Source of the DNA: Haematobia irritans
Lineage: Eukaryota > Arthropoda > Insecta > Diptera > Muscidae
Length of the DNA: 64,000 nucleotides
Assembly (NCBI RefSeq): GCF_050003625.1
Contig: NC_134397.1
Coordinates: 98,998,162 to 99,062,161 of the forward strand
Direction: 5' to 3'
Shown: positions 22,483 through 32,646 of the stretch, one piece after another
How positions within the stretch are numbered: position 1 is the first letter of the stretch
Layout of the letters: each line of letters opens with the position of its first letter
The notes under the pieces: generated by a model
The model's input: the letters and a program-made list of their open reading frames with translations, nothing else
What the model was told of the DNA's origin: nothing
The model's database searches: none
Translations under genes and position numbers: made by a program

Positions 22483-22842
22483 AATCAAAGATTATAGATT
22501 TGAGGAAGATGTGAGATTGGCTTGCGTCATTCCAAATGTTGCATTTACCAGATTAGTTTAATACTTGTTTGTAATCTTTTAGTTGTTTTTAGTTTTTATT
22601 TTTTTAAATGAAAAATGTAATTTTCTTAATGAAACAATGTTAAATTTTAGGCAACAACAAAAAAAATTACATTTTCCCCTTTATGGAAATTTATTTCGTG
22701 CTCTTAATTTCTTTTTATTTGCATTTTAATGCTATGTCAATACTTGTCGTATACGCGTTTGGTTCGAGTATTAAACTAATGTGGTAAATGGTTTGATGTG
22801 CTCAGTAGCCAATCTCCCATCTTCCTCTTCTATAATCTTTGG
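22483..22842. repeat. Foldback: 80-90-bp inverted arms with ~190-bp spacer
   Basis: Left arm 22483-22571 (ATTATAGATTTGAGGAAGAT, TGAGATTGGCT, TTAGTTTAATACT). It is matched in reverse complement by 22762-22842 (AGCCAATCTCCCATCTTCCT, TATAATCTTTG). Arms are imperfect. No coding content. Confidence 0.6.
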
Positions 22843-23156
22843 CATAAATGACGCAATAACAAACACAAACAATCATACGAGATATACACAAAATGTCTCC
22901 CAAAACTCCCTCACATGATGCAATAATTTCATTACTCTCTTCTCACTTCATTTTCCAGTAGCACGTTTATTGATTAGTTGGAATTCTATCTATAAGTTAA
23001 GGTTAAATATATACTAAATTTATGAGGAATCTATAAAAAATGATATACACCCGTCAAGGATTATACTAACTACTTTTTATACTACTTTATCTAAAATGTT
23101 CATTGTGAGGAAAAACACTCCAACATATAATAAAAAGGCAAATAATCTATATGTAG
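22843..23156. other. AT-rich spacer, nothing recognised
   Basis: A possible CAC terminus after TA occurs at 23048 (TACACCCGTCAAGG) but no partner end is certain. Confidence 0.35.
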
Positions 23157-23479
23157 CCATCATACGAATCGGTAATGTCATTAAGTTCATTTTTACTACA
23201 AAAATTGTTTTCCATACAAAATTTTTTCTTAGTAAATTGTCCACATTTCATAATAAGATTTTTATATTGCCCATGTATTTTTATAATAGAATCAACGATG
23301 CATTAACTACTTTGGAAATTTATTTAAGGAAAAATCCTTCCCATTTCGTAGTTAGTGAACTAAAAAACATTTACTGAATTTTTATAAGTTTTGCTTTAGT
23401 TGTGGTTACGAAAAATGAACTATATTGCAGTAAAGTTGAACTATGTGAAAGTTATATTTACAAGACACTTTTTTCTGTG
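23157..23479 (-). repeat. Family G repeat, copy 1
   Basis: Matches the reverse complement of 61928-62255 throughout. Landmarks are GTAAATTGTCCACATTT, GCCCATGTATTTTTATAAT and CCTTCCCATTTCGTAGTTA. It ends ACACTTTTTTCTGTG, the GTG end. The partial open frames here are accidental. Confidence 0.7.
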
Positions 23480-23857
23480 CAAACGAAAAAGTTTGTTTGG
23501 AGGAAAGTATATACATTTTGTGATAAACGTTGATTCTTTTACAGAATGTAAAAACAATTTCATAGAGACTAAAGGCCGTTAAAGCGACTTTAGTTTTTCC
23601 AACACACATAGAAAGGCATAATTCTCGTTTCATAAACATAAACAAACTTATATTTCTATATACAAACCTGGAAGCACCAAATGTTTTTAATTTCAAAAGC
23701 AAATCAGCCTATAGAAGCCGAAAAAGTTAAAATGTATTTAACTTATTTTTATCCTTCGGCGACAAGCTTATATTTATTGTGCGCACACTCATATAATTTT
23801 GAACGTTTTTCGAAGAAAAGAAATAAGCGAAGAATGAATGAATGACGAAATCGCATA
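23480..23857. other. AT-rich spacer, nothing recognised
   Basis: No feature supported between the family G repeat and the next element. Confidence 0.35.
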
Positions 23858-24422
23858 CACGCAAAGAAAAAAAAAAACGTGTACCGAAAACGTTTTTCTT
23901 TTGTTAGAGTTTTTGAATTTCTTCGAAAATTTATCACCCAAAAAATTCTTTTGTTACAAAATTTTTATTTTTTCAATGGAAGAAATTATTTTTGAACCGA
24001 CAACACAGCCCATTTCGTTTATATCAAGCACTGTTCTTTTCTGACTTTAAGTGTTTAATTAGAGTCACAGTTTCATAGTAAAAATAGTAAATATGTTGAA
24101 CACCTTTTCGGAATCTTCCGTCCAGGCGAAAGGTAAAATTAAAAAAAAAAAATTATAAAATAGAATAATTTCGTCTACATTGTTTGTATTACAGAAAAAG
24201 GTGCTAAGAACTCAAAAACCTCGTGGAAGTGAGAAAGATGTGAGGGAAAATGCAATTAGTCAGAAAAGAATGTTTATTGAGTTAGTCTTTATGAAATTGG
24301 TTTTACATCCTGAAAAAGAATAATCGTTTATCACAAAAAGTATATAGTCTTCTTCCAAATAAACTTCCTTACAGCGTTTGTCTAAAATTTCGTTTGGGAG
24401 GAAAGAATTATTTTTTTGCGTG
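23858..24422. mobile_element. CAC...GTG element, family F (565 bp)
   Basis: Starts CACGCAAAGAAAAAAAAAAA and ends AATTATTTTTTTGCGTG, inverted ends, flanked by TA (23856-23857, 24423-24424). The interior shares a block with families A and B (GTATTACAGAAAAAGGTGC, then CGTGGAAGTGAGAAAGATGT). A remnant of the tRNA-like 3' part lies near 24110-24135 (TTCCGTCCAGGCGAAAGG). Non-autonomous. Confidence 0.75.
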
Positions 24423-24699
24423 TAGTCGGTAATTATAGCGTGTTAAATCCTTCCATATATTTACACCCAGAAAAATGTTTTTATACCCTCCATCATAGGA
24501 TGGGGGTATATTAACTTTGTCATTCCGTTTGTAACACATCGAAATATTGCTCTAAGACCCCACAAAGTATATATATTCTGGGTCGTGGTGAAATTCTGAG
24601 TCGATCTAAGCATGTCCGTCCGTCCGTCCGTCTGTTGATATCACGCTAACTTCCGAACGAAACAAGCTATCGACTTGAAACTTGGCACAAGTAGTTGCT

Positions 24700-26900
24700 A
24701 TCGATGTAGGTCGGATGGTATTGAAAATGGGCCATATCGGTCCACTTTTACGTATAGCCCCCATATAAAGGGACCCCCAAATTTGGCTTGTGGAGCCTCT
24801 AACAGAAGCATATTTCATCCGATCCGGCTGAAATTTGGTATATGGTGTTGGTATATGGTCTCTAACAACCATGCAAAAATTGGTCCACATCGGTCCATAA
24901 TTATATATAGCCCCCATATAAACCGATCCCCTGATTTGGCTTGCGAAGCCTAAAAGAGAAGCAAATTTCATCCGATCCGGCTGAAATTTGGTACATGGTG
25001 TTGGTATATGGTCTCTAACTACCGTGCAAAAACTGGTTCACATCGGTCCATAATTATATATAGCCCCCATATAAACCGATCCCCAGATTTGGCTTGCGGA
25101 GCCTCAAAGAGAAGAAAATTTCATCCGATCCGGCTGAAATTATGTACATGATGTTGGTATATGGTCTCTAACAACCATTCAAAAATTGGTCCACATCGGT
25201 CCATATTTATATATAGCCCCCATATAAACCGATCCCCAGATTTGGGTTGCGGAGCCTCAAAGAGAAGCAAATTTCATCCGATCCGCCTGAAATTTGGTAC
25301 ATGATGTTGGTATATGGTCTCTAACAACTATGCAAAAATTGGTCCACATCGGTTCATAATTATATATAGCCCCCATATAAACCGATCCCCAGATTTGGCT
25401 TGCGAAGCCTCAACGAGAAGCAAATTGCATCCGATCCGGCTGAAATTTGGTACATGGTATTGGTATATGGTCTCTAACAACCATGCAAAAATTGGTCCAT
25501 ATCGGTCCTTAATTCTATATAGCCCCCATATAAACCGATCCCCAGATTTGGCTTGTGGAGCCCCTAAGAGAAGCGTATTTCATCCGATCCGGCTGAAATT
25601 TGGTACATGGTGTTGGTATATGGTCTCTAAGAATGATGCAAAAATTGGTCCACATCGGTGCATAATTATATATAGCCCCCATATAAACCGATCCCCAGAT
25701 TTGGCTTGCGAAGCCTCAAAGAGAAGCAAATTGCATCCGATCCGGCTGGAATTTGGTACATGGTATTGGTATATGGTCTCTAACAACCATGCAAAAATTG
25801 GTCTATATCGGTCCTTAATTATATATAGCCCCCATATAAACCGATCCCCAGATTTGGCTTGTGGAGCCTCTAAGAGAAGCGTATTTCATCCGATCCGGCT
25901 GAAATTTGGTACATGGTGTTGGTATATGGTCTCTAAGAATCATGCAAAAATTGGTCCACATCGGTCCATAATTATATATAGCCCCCATATAAACCGATCC
26001 CCAGATTTGGCTTGCGGAGCCTCAAAGAGAAGCAAATTTCATCCGATCCGGCTGAAATTTGGTACATGGTATTGGTATATGGTCTCTAACAACCATTCAA
26101 AAATTGGTCCACATCGGTCCATAATTATATATAGCCCCCATATAAACCGATCCCCAGATTTGGCTTGCGAAGTTTCCAAGAGAAGCAAATTTCATCCAAT
26201 CCGGTTGTAATTTGGAACATGGTGTTAGTATATGATCTTTAACAACCGTGCCAGAATTGGTCCATATCGGTCCATAATTATATATAGCCCCCATATAAAC
26301 CGATCCCCAGATTTGGCTTGTGGAGCCTCTAAGAGAAGCGTATTTCATCCGATCCGGCTGAAATTTGGTACATGGTGTTGGTATATGGTCTCTAAGAATC
26401 ATGCAAAAATTGGTCCACATCGGTCCATAATTATATATAGCCCCCATATAAACCGATCCCCAGATTTGGGTTGCGGAGCCTCAAAGAGAAGCAAATTTCA
26501 TCCGATCCGCCTGAAATTTGGTACATGATATTGGTATATGGTCTCTAACAACTATGCAAAAATTGGTCAACATCGGTTCATAATTATATATAGCCCCCAT
26601 ATAAACCGATCCCCAGATTTGGCTTGCGAAGTTTCCAAGAGAAGCAAATTTCATCCAATCCGGTTGTAATTTGGAACATGGTGTTAGTATATGATCTTTA
26701 ACAACCGTGCCAGAATTGGTCCATATCGGTCCATAATTATATATAGCCCCCATATAAAACGTTCTCCAGATTTGACCTCCGGAGCCTCTTGGAGGAGCAA
26801 AATTCATCCGATCCGGTTCAAATTAGGAACATGGTATTAGTATATGGTCGCTAACAACCATACCAAAATTGGTCCAATCACACAAAAATTGGTCCATATC
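24700..26900 (+). repeat. Fourteen-unit tandem array, period 153 bp
   Basis: TAGCCCCCATATAAA recurs with its first CCCCC at 24758, 24911, 25064, 25217, 25370, 25523, 25676, 25829, 25982, 26135, 26288, 26441, 26594 and 26747, exactly 153 bp apart each time. Because 153 is 51 x 3, long open frames appear on both strands (for example 25314-26210); I do not regard these as genes. Units fall into variants (TTGTGGAGCC with GCGTATTTC; TTGCGAAGCC with GCAAATTGC; GAAGTTTCCAAGAG) arranged in repeating blocks. Confidence 0.93.
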
Positions 26901-26935
26901 GGTTCATAATCATGGTTGCCACTAGAGCCAAAAAT

Positions 26936-27245
26936 AATCTACCAAAATTTTATTTCTATAGAAAATTTTGTCAAAATTTTATTTCTAGAGAAAATTTTGT
27001 TAAAATTTCATAATAAAATTTTCATCATTGTCAAAATTTTATTTCTATAGAAAATTTTGTCAAAATTTTATTTCTATAGAAAATTTTGTTCAAATTTTAT
27101 TCGGTTCATAATCATGGTGGCCACTCGAGCCAAAAATAATCTACCAAGATTTTATTTCTATAGAAAATTTTGTCAAAAGTTTATTCTATAAAAAATTTTG
27201 TTAAAATTTTATTTCTGTAGAAATTTTTGTCAAAATTTTCTTTCT
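26936..27245. repeat. AT minisatellite built on TTTCTATAGAAA, left part
   Basis: Repeating ~29-bp unit ATTTTATTTCTATAGAAAAT plus TTTGTCAAA, with the palindrome TTTCTATAGAAA. Broken once by TCATAATCATGGTGGCCACT (27107-27126). It continues on the other side of the Penelope-like element. Confidence 0.85.
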
Positions 27246-29523
27246 GATTATTAATTTTGTTCGGCTTGAGGTCATAGAAACAATCGATTATTGATTTGTT
27301 TTAATATTTATTTCCAATATTTCGGTTAGTGCCACTAACCATCTTCTGGGATTTTGTATCTACATAAAATACAAAAATTAAATTACATTTAATGTTCACA
27401 AAAATCACAATTGTTATTGAAAATATATTTTATCGAAAAATAACTAACTTGAGTTCTTGTGCTGCTGTTTGTTTCGCAATTCACCGTACACTAAACTTCG
27501 TTTGTGTCGATGCTTGTTTATAATATGTCGATACATTCTGGCGCATTCTTCCGTGTCTTTTTTGAAATTCATTCTTTTGTCAGGAGAGAGATCTATTATA
27601 TTGAGCATCTCAAGAGTGTATCTTCGTCTATGATTATTCTCTTGAGCAAGTATCTCGACGTCTGTGAAGTTGGGCTTGTGTCCTGTTGTTGCACAGTGAG
27701 CTGCAAGTGCTGTTTTTTGCTCAACTGATTTGTCTACAGCTTTAAGGTCTGATTTATTCGACGAAAGTCTTGTCTTAAGTTTGGTCATTGTAGTGCCAAC
27801 ATATGCCATTGGGCATATGTTGGACTTGTCTACATTACATTTAATTTTGTACACTATGTTACTCATGTCCTCATTCTTTATTTTTGACTTTGTGTTGCTG
27901 AATAATTCCTCTACTGTTCTCGATGTGCGTGAAGCAATTTGAATCTTGCCCTTGTTATATACGTCCGAATTGAAAAAACGCTCTGAGAATCCTTCAACGT
28001 AAGTCATGGGTTTGTATGACTTATCCTTATTATGGTCCGGCTCTTCAATAGTCTTAGTTTTAATGTTTTCGTCAAGTGTTTTATTTTTAACGCGATTTAT
28101 TAGTCTGCTTATTATTCTATTTGGAAAATCGTTTGTGGTCAATATTTGTCTTATCTTTATTTCATTCTCCTTGTTGAATTCTGCATCACTTATCCTTAAG
28201 ATTCGATCTATAAAATTGATTGCTGTCATATGGATTATACTTTTATTGTGTTTTGAATTATAATTTATTAGTCGTCCAGTTGCTGTTGGTTTTTGATACC
28301 AATTCAGCCTCAAACAATTATCATCTCTCAGTATGTTACAGTCTAAATATGGTAGCTTGTTATCCTTCTCTAACTCCATTGTAAATTGTATTTGACTGTG
28401 GAATGAGTTTAATGCGTCAAGAGTACTTTCCACGTCGGTTTTCTTTACTATCGCAAATATGTCGTCCACATATTTTGTTATAATTCGAGGTTTCGGTATC
28501 TTGCTTAAGGACACGTCTAGTAGCTCTTCCATGATGATGTCAGCAATTATTGGAGATGCTGGAGATCCCATTGGCATTCCTTTCAATTGTTCATATGTCT
28601 TATCTTCATATTTGAAGTACCTACTGTCTTTGATACAAAATAGTGCTAGTTCCTTGAAAATATCACGAGGTATTTTTGTATAATTTTTGATTAAGTCCCA
28701 TTTCTTCTCAATCATTGCAATGGCTAGGTTTACCGGTATACTGGGAAACAGTGATACAACATCAAACGATATCAGGATTTCATCATCTGTTAGCCTTACA
28801 TTCTTAATCTTCGTTTTAAAGTCAATCGCGTCTTTTACATTGTATTTCGAATCTTTGGTGACGTTCTTTAAGATACTAGATATATATCTGCACATCTTAT
28901 ACGATGGTGCATTGATCGATGAGCAAATTGGTCTCAATGGTGTTCCTTCCTTGTGTACCTTCGGAAGGCCGTAAATCCTTGGGACTATAGCAGTTTTACT
29001 CGTCAATTTATTCTTTTCCTCGATGCTGATTAAGTTTTCTTTATATAATTTTTCCACTAATTTATTATTCTTGGTTTGAAATTTCGATGTTGGATCAATT
29101 TTTAACCGTTTGTAACTACACATGTCGTGTATTATCGCATGCATTTTGGATTTGTATTCTTTGCTGTCCATAGCAACAGTTTTTCCACCTTTATCCGCAC
29201 TTAATATTAAAACATCCTTGTTGTCTTTCAAATATTTCTTCGTTTGAGCCACTGTACCTAGTATAAATTTATCTCTTTTGTTTACGTTTGTCTTGTGTAA
29301 ATGGTCATCTATCAGTGTTGTGAACTTTGTTCTTGCTATTTCTTGCTCTTCTTTGTCATCTGTAGTTCTCACCAAGTCTTCTCCTTCTGCGATGACTTTC
29401 AGTAGAGGAAATTGAGCTCTCGTCAAAGGGAGCGAATACTTCGGGCCTAGTGAGAGAAGCCACTGCACATTTGTTGGTATGTGTTTGTTCGTTGTATTTA
29501 CAAACCATTGCTCGTTGAACTTC
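27246..29523 (-). mobile_element. Penelope-like retroelement, 5' truncated, inserted in the minisatellite
   Basis: The single gene plus a ~200-bp 3' UTR (27246-27443), placed in the TTTCTATAGAAA array, which resumes at 29522. The 3' UTR holds the hairpin GGTTAGTG/CACTAACC (27324-27342), possibly part of a structured RNA. Confidence 0.85.
27444..29522 (-). CDS. Penelope-like polyprotein: reverse transcriptase plus GIY-YIG endonuclease
   Basis: Open from 29522 to the stop at 27444-27446 without a break. Numbering from the GTG at 29468, RT blocks are RIYGLPKVHKEGTPLRP (164-180), ISFDVVSLFPSIP (motif A, 233-245), GMPMGSPASPIIAD (297-310) and KYVDDIFAI (catalytic YVDD, 332-340). The endonuclease spans about 538-625: VYKIKC, YVGTT, LKTRL with its Arg, and the Glu of LEMLNI. 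In Penelope elements the nuclease cuts the target and the RT copies the RNA there. The frame extends 18 codons upstream of 29468 (QWFVNTTN is seen) and stops at the array junction, so the N-terminus is lost. Otherwise it looks functional. Confidence 0.9.
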   Translation of the reverse strand, partial: KFNEQWFVNTTNKHIPTNVQWLLSLGPKYSLPLTRAQFPLLKVIAEGEDLVRTTDDKEEQEIARTKFTTLIDDHLHKTNVNKRDKFILGTVAQTKKYLKDNKDVLILSADKGGKTVAMDSKEYKSKMHAIIHDMCSYKRLKIDPTSKFQTKNNKLVEKLYKENLISIEEKNKLTSKTAIVPRIYGLPKVHKEGTPLRPICSSINAPSYKMCRYISSILKNVTKDSKYNVKDAIDFKTKIKNVRLTDDEILISFDVVSLFPSIPVNLAIAMIEKKWDLIKNYTKIPRDIFKELALFCIKDSRYFKYEDKTYEQLKGMPMGSPASPIIADIIMEELLDVSLSKIPKPRIITKYVDDIFAIVKKTDVESTLDALNSFHSQIQFTMELEKDNKLPYLDCNILRDDNCLRLNWYQKPTATGRLINYNSKHNKSIIHMTAINFIDRILRISDAEFNKENEIKIRQILTTNDFPNRIISRLINRVKNKTLDENIKTKTIEEPDHNKDKSYKPMTYVEGFSERFFNSDVYNKGKIQIASRTSRTVEELFSNTKSKIKNEDMSNIVYKIKCNVDKSNICPMAYVGTTMTKLKTRLSSNKSDLKAVDKSVEQKTALAAHCATTGHKPNFTDVEILAQENNHRRRYTLEMLNIIDLSPDKRMNFKKDTEECARMYRHIINKHRHKRSLVYGELRNKQQHKNSS

Positions 29524-29645
29524 TTTCTATAGAAAATTTTGTCAAAATTTTTATTTCTATAGAAAATTTTGTGAAAATTTTATTTCTATAGAAAATTTTG
29601 TTAAAATTTTATTTCTGTAGAAAATTTTGTCAAAATTTTATGTAT
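29522..29645. repeat. AT minisatellite built on TTTCTATAGAAA, right part
   Basis: Same unit as 26936-27245, on the far side of the Penelope-like element. Confidence 0.85.
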
Positions 29646-29869
29646 ACTTTGTCGATCTTGTTTGATTTAATATATAGCACGTATGAACTTACATACAATT
29701 TAAAAGATGGTGTTAGGAGGTTTTAATATACCTTGCCATCGGCAAGCGTTACCGCAACTTAAGTAATTCGATTCTGGATGGCAGTGTTTAGAAGAAGTTT
29801 CTACGCAATCCATGATGGAGGGTACATAAGCTTCGGCCTGGCCGAACTTACGGCCGTATATACTTGTTT

Positions 29870-31255
29870 CAATTTAGTTTAGCCATTTTATTTCCATTAA
29901 GTTAAATTTTTGTGTGAAATAATAAAATTTACTTGTTTCAGTAAAAAATCCTAAACTGAAAGCAGTTAGGAATAGTTCATTAACTAGAATAAGGCATGGG
30001 ATTTTACTAATACTGTTTTCTTCGCTGGGTATAAGAATTTACTACTCAACAAGAAAATTTTATTCACTGATAACAAGCATTCGTAAAAATAAACAAAAAT
30101 CGAACTAAAACAAAGTGTCCTCAAATTTAGTAAAATTTTTTATAAAACACTGACTTCCTTTATTATAGTAAGCTTATCATACATACGAATAACGCTTGGC
30201 ATAGAAAAATATTTGAGTTCATTCATACTAAGAAGCATTCAATCCTTTCAAAACTTAAGGAAACACACTTGTTAGAATATAGGAAATTTTCCTATATTTC
30301 TTTTATCTACCTGTAATCGATACCTGTCATCGATGTACTCGATATGTTTGCGCGTGTGTTGTTTTTTTTTAGTTGCAATCGCGTTGTTATGGTATACGGA
30401 GAGATTGTTAAAAAATAATTTAGTAAAATAATATAATAAATAACAAATAAAATATTTGTTATTTTAAATTAGTGAGAAAATTTTTCGTTTTTTCAAAACT
30501 ATTGAACATAAATAACAAACAATAAGTCTATCAATTTCTTGATGGTGTATGAACAAAGAAAATAGCAACAAAATAACAACATTTTCATTCGTCTTCATTT
30601 TGGAATCTTCAATTAACAGGTAACATTCATACAGTGAACATTTTGTGAAAAAATTGGTTTATGATTTTTTATATTTGTAGGTATTGAAATTGTAAAAGGA
30701 GGACAAAATCGTTACGCAGCATCTTATTAACAATGAAAGGAACAAGAAGAAGAAGAAAAGCATTACGTTTTACAGTTTGTAACTTAACATGAAAATTTGA
30801 AATAGTGGAATAATAAACTAATAATTCAAAGCCAGTCGATGCTGTTAATTCTTAATAAATATATTTAATATATTAATAAAATGTGTCTTTTATTGAAGAA
30901 AAAATTGCTTATATAAATACATAAAATTGTATTTAAAAACGTAGGTAAGTAGTTCTAATTTTTAAGTAAAAGGTTTACCACAAATATGTAAGATTTGTCC
31001 AAATGAATGAAAAAAGTTCAATAAAATCATTCCATATATGAATTCAATTCAGTTAAATTTTTTTATTCTGTAGTATAGTGGTACATAAATATAGGAAAAT
31101 GTTAACTAATATATGGAATGCATTACCTAATTTCTACGAAAATCACTTCGTTCAAAGAAATAAAAATGTTGTTGGCGCTATACGAAGTTCAACTTTCTTT
31201 ACAGTGAGTTCATTTTAACTTAAAGGAGTGGTCACTTTTTTCTGGGTGCAGAGTA
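29870..31255. other. AT-rich region, no firm gene
   Basis: Mostly low-complexity with fragments ending in CTGGG-type repeat ends (about 30020-30030 and 31230-31250). Within it is a weak spliced candidate (30549-30687, listed separately). Confidence 0.4.
30549..30687 (+). other. Weak candidate: two-exon short reading frame
   Basis: ATG at 30549, exon to 30619, GT at 30620, AG at 30679-30680 (61-bp AT-rich intron), then TGA at 30685-30687: a 25-residue product starting MNKENSNK. ATCGATAC and ATCGATGT lie upstream at 30317-30337, and AATAAA signals downstream at about 30812 and 30878. No homology recognised; could equally be a non-coding transcript or chance. Confidence 0.15.
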
Positions 31256-31331
31256 CACGCACAAAATAGCTCCTATCATATTATTTTGCTCTTCGAATAT
31301 GATTGTGACAATCATGTTTCTTCTCTGCGTG
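31256..31331. mobile_element. 76-bp CAC...GTG mini-element
   Basis: CACGCACAAAATAGC...CTTCTCTGCGTG flanked by TA on both sides (31254-31255, 31332-31333). It has the ends and duplication of the larger CAC...GTG elements with almost nothing inside. Confidence 0.6.
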
Positions 31332-31498
31332 TAGTTAATTTCATATCATGTCGCCATTTGCAATGTAAATTAAGAAAACAATTATTTATTAAAATGATTT
31401 GTGTGAATTTGTAATACAAATTTGTTTCGCGTCGTGATTTAAAAATGTACTAAGATAATTGACAAATTAAAGAAATAGCATAGAGTGGTATTTCCGTA

Positions 31499-31910
31499 CA
31501 CGCACAGAAAAACCATGTTTGGACATGGTTGCCGCATCCATTTAATGCTTATCTAGAGCATGTAATTGCCGCGAAAACCATGTATTTTGTCTTTGTAAAA
31601 ATAGTTTTCGAACGGAAAAAAATGTATGGTGGCAATAAGCATTTGAATGGTTCTCAAATACCACAAACATGTTCTATCATTTAAATGATAGAATTTGAGA
31701 CCATTACATGGTCGGGAAAATCATGTACCTGACCATTCAATTTTTTTCTTTTACTTTTTTACAGGGAAAAAAGTATTTTTATAGGTTAAGTATAGACATG
31801 TCTAGAACCATTACATGGCCATAAAGACCATTTACATTTTTTTCGTGACCATTTAATTTTTTAACTTGTTTGCAGGGAAAAGAATTTTATAAAAACATTG
31901 AGCAGGTACA
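31499..31910. repeat. Possible CAC element with internal CCATGT/ACATGG motifs
   Basis: Begins after TA with CACGCACAGAAAAACCATG. Contains repeated ACCATTACATGG-type words and two AACTTGT/ACAGGGAAAA blocks. Right end not identified. 31911-32480 beyond is AT-rich with a related 32390-32470 stretch and no gene. Confidence 0.35.
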
Positions 31911-32505
31911 CACGATTTTCGTTTTGCGCGTCAATCGTGTGTTGATTGTTTCTTGGAATGGACGGAGAATACGGATTTACTGTGTTTTGTGTTAATTTAT
32001 TTATTCAGAAGTGGCACGTGGTTTTATGTGAACACAAAAAAGGAAAGTGTAATTGAAATGTAAATGTACCTGTTTTTTGTTCTGCATTTTGCTATATGGA
32101 TCATTTATTTTTATTTGCAGTTACATGATGTCTGCGTTTGTACATTTGATGGGCACGATGTAAATATGAAATAATTACTTATTGTTGAAATTGAAATAAA
32201 ATAGAGGGTGTAAAAATATATGATGTTTGCTTGAACGGCATTATAAATACAAATAAACAATGAATTAGTTTATAAATAAATAAAAACAAACAAATAAAGT
32301 TAATTTTGTGTCTTCTTTTCTCAAGGGGCGTCCTTTTTTCGACGATGAAAAAAGTTTTTTCATAAAGATCAAAACATTTTAGGTTGTGACCTTGTTCTTT
32401 TAACTAGGAGAAAGACATTTTTAATGAATACCATAACATTTTAAATCGTGACCATTGTCTTTTCATTCAAACAAAATTCAACATTCAGAGTTGTCAGTCC
32501 ATTTA

Positions 32506-32523
32506 GGTTAGGTTAGGTTAGGT
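32506..32523 (-). repeat. (TTAGG)n 3' tail of LINE L2
   Basis: Plus-strand GGTTAGGTTAGGTTAGGTTA. The same pentamer ends all other copies (about 4818, 12966, 45618, 61900). It equals the canonical arthropod telomere unit, although Diptera lack that telomere. Confidence 0.8.
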
Positions 32524-32646
32524 TAAAGTGGCAGCCCGATTAAGATTCAGGCTCACTTAGACTATTCAGTCCATTGTGATACCACATTAACTAAAAGTAC
32601 CTATTACATATGGGCACTTCTAGTTTTAACCGCTGAACCTTCTTGA

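Larger units (their letters stand above)
24481..29869 (+). mobile_element. Composite dispersed element with 153-bp tandem array
   Basis: The left head (TATACCCTCCATCATAGGAT, then a GTCCGTCCGTCCGTCC run at 24611-24630) and the right tail (CATGATGGAGGGTACATAAG, GGCCTGGCCGAACTTACGGC, ending TATATACTTGTT) are the two ends of a repeat common in fly genomes. Between them lie the 153-bp array, an AT minisatellite and an inserted Penelope-like element. Class of the outer element is unknown to me; no transposase is seen. Confidence 0.7.

Noticed and set aside
25314..26210. 298-codon open frame in the 153-bp array
   Set aside because: It is a 51-residue period created by a tandem repeat whose length is a multiple of three; the opposite strand is open too and neither resembles a protein.
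24700..26900. CRISPR-like array
   Set aside because: Units are 153 bp with no unique spacers, in a eukaryotic repeat.
27300..27345. Hammerhead ribozyme in the Penelope-like 3' UTR
   Set aside because: A good stem II and GAAA are visible, but the conserved CUGANGA core is only partly matched and I cannot place the cleavage site.
24481..29869. Helitron
   Set aside because: I see no TC start, CTRR end or hairpin at the element ends, so I left the class open.
32506..32523. Interstitial telomere
   Set aside because: Only four units, at the 3' end of a LINE; the same unit ends all copies of that LINE.
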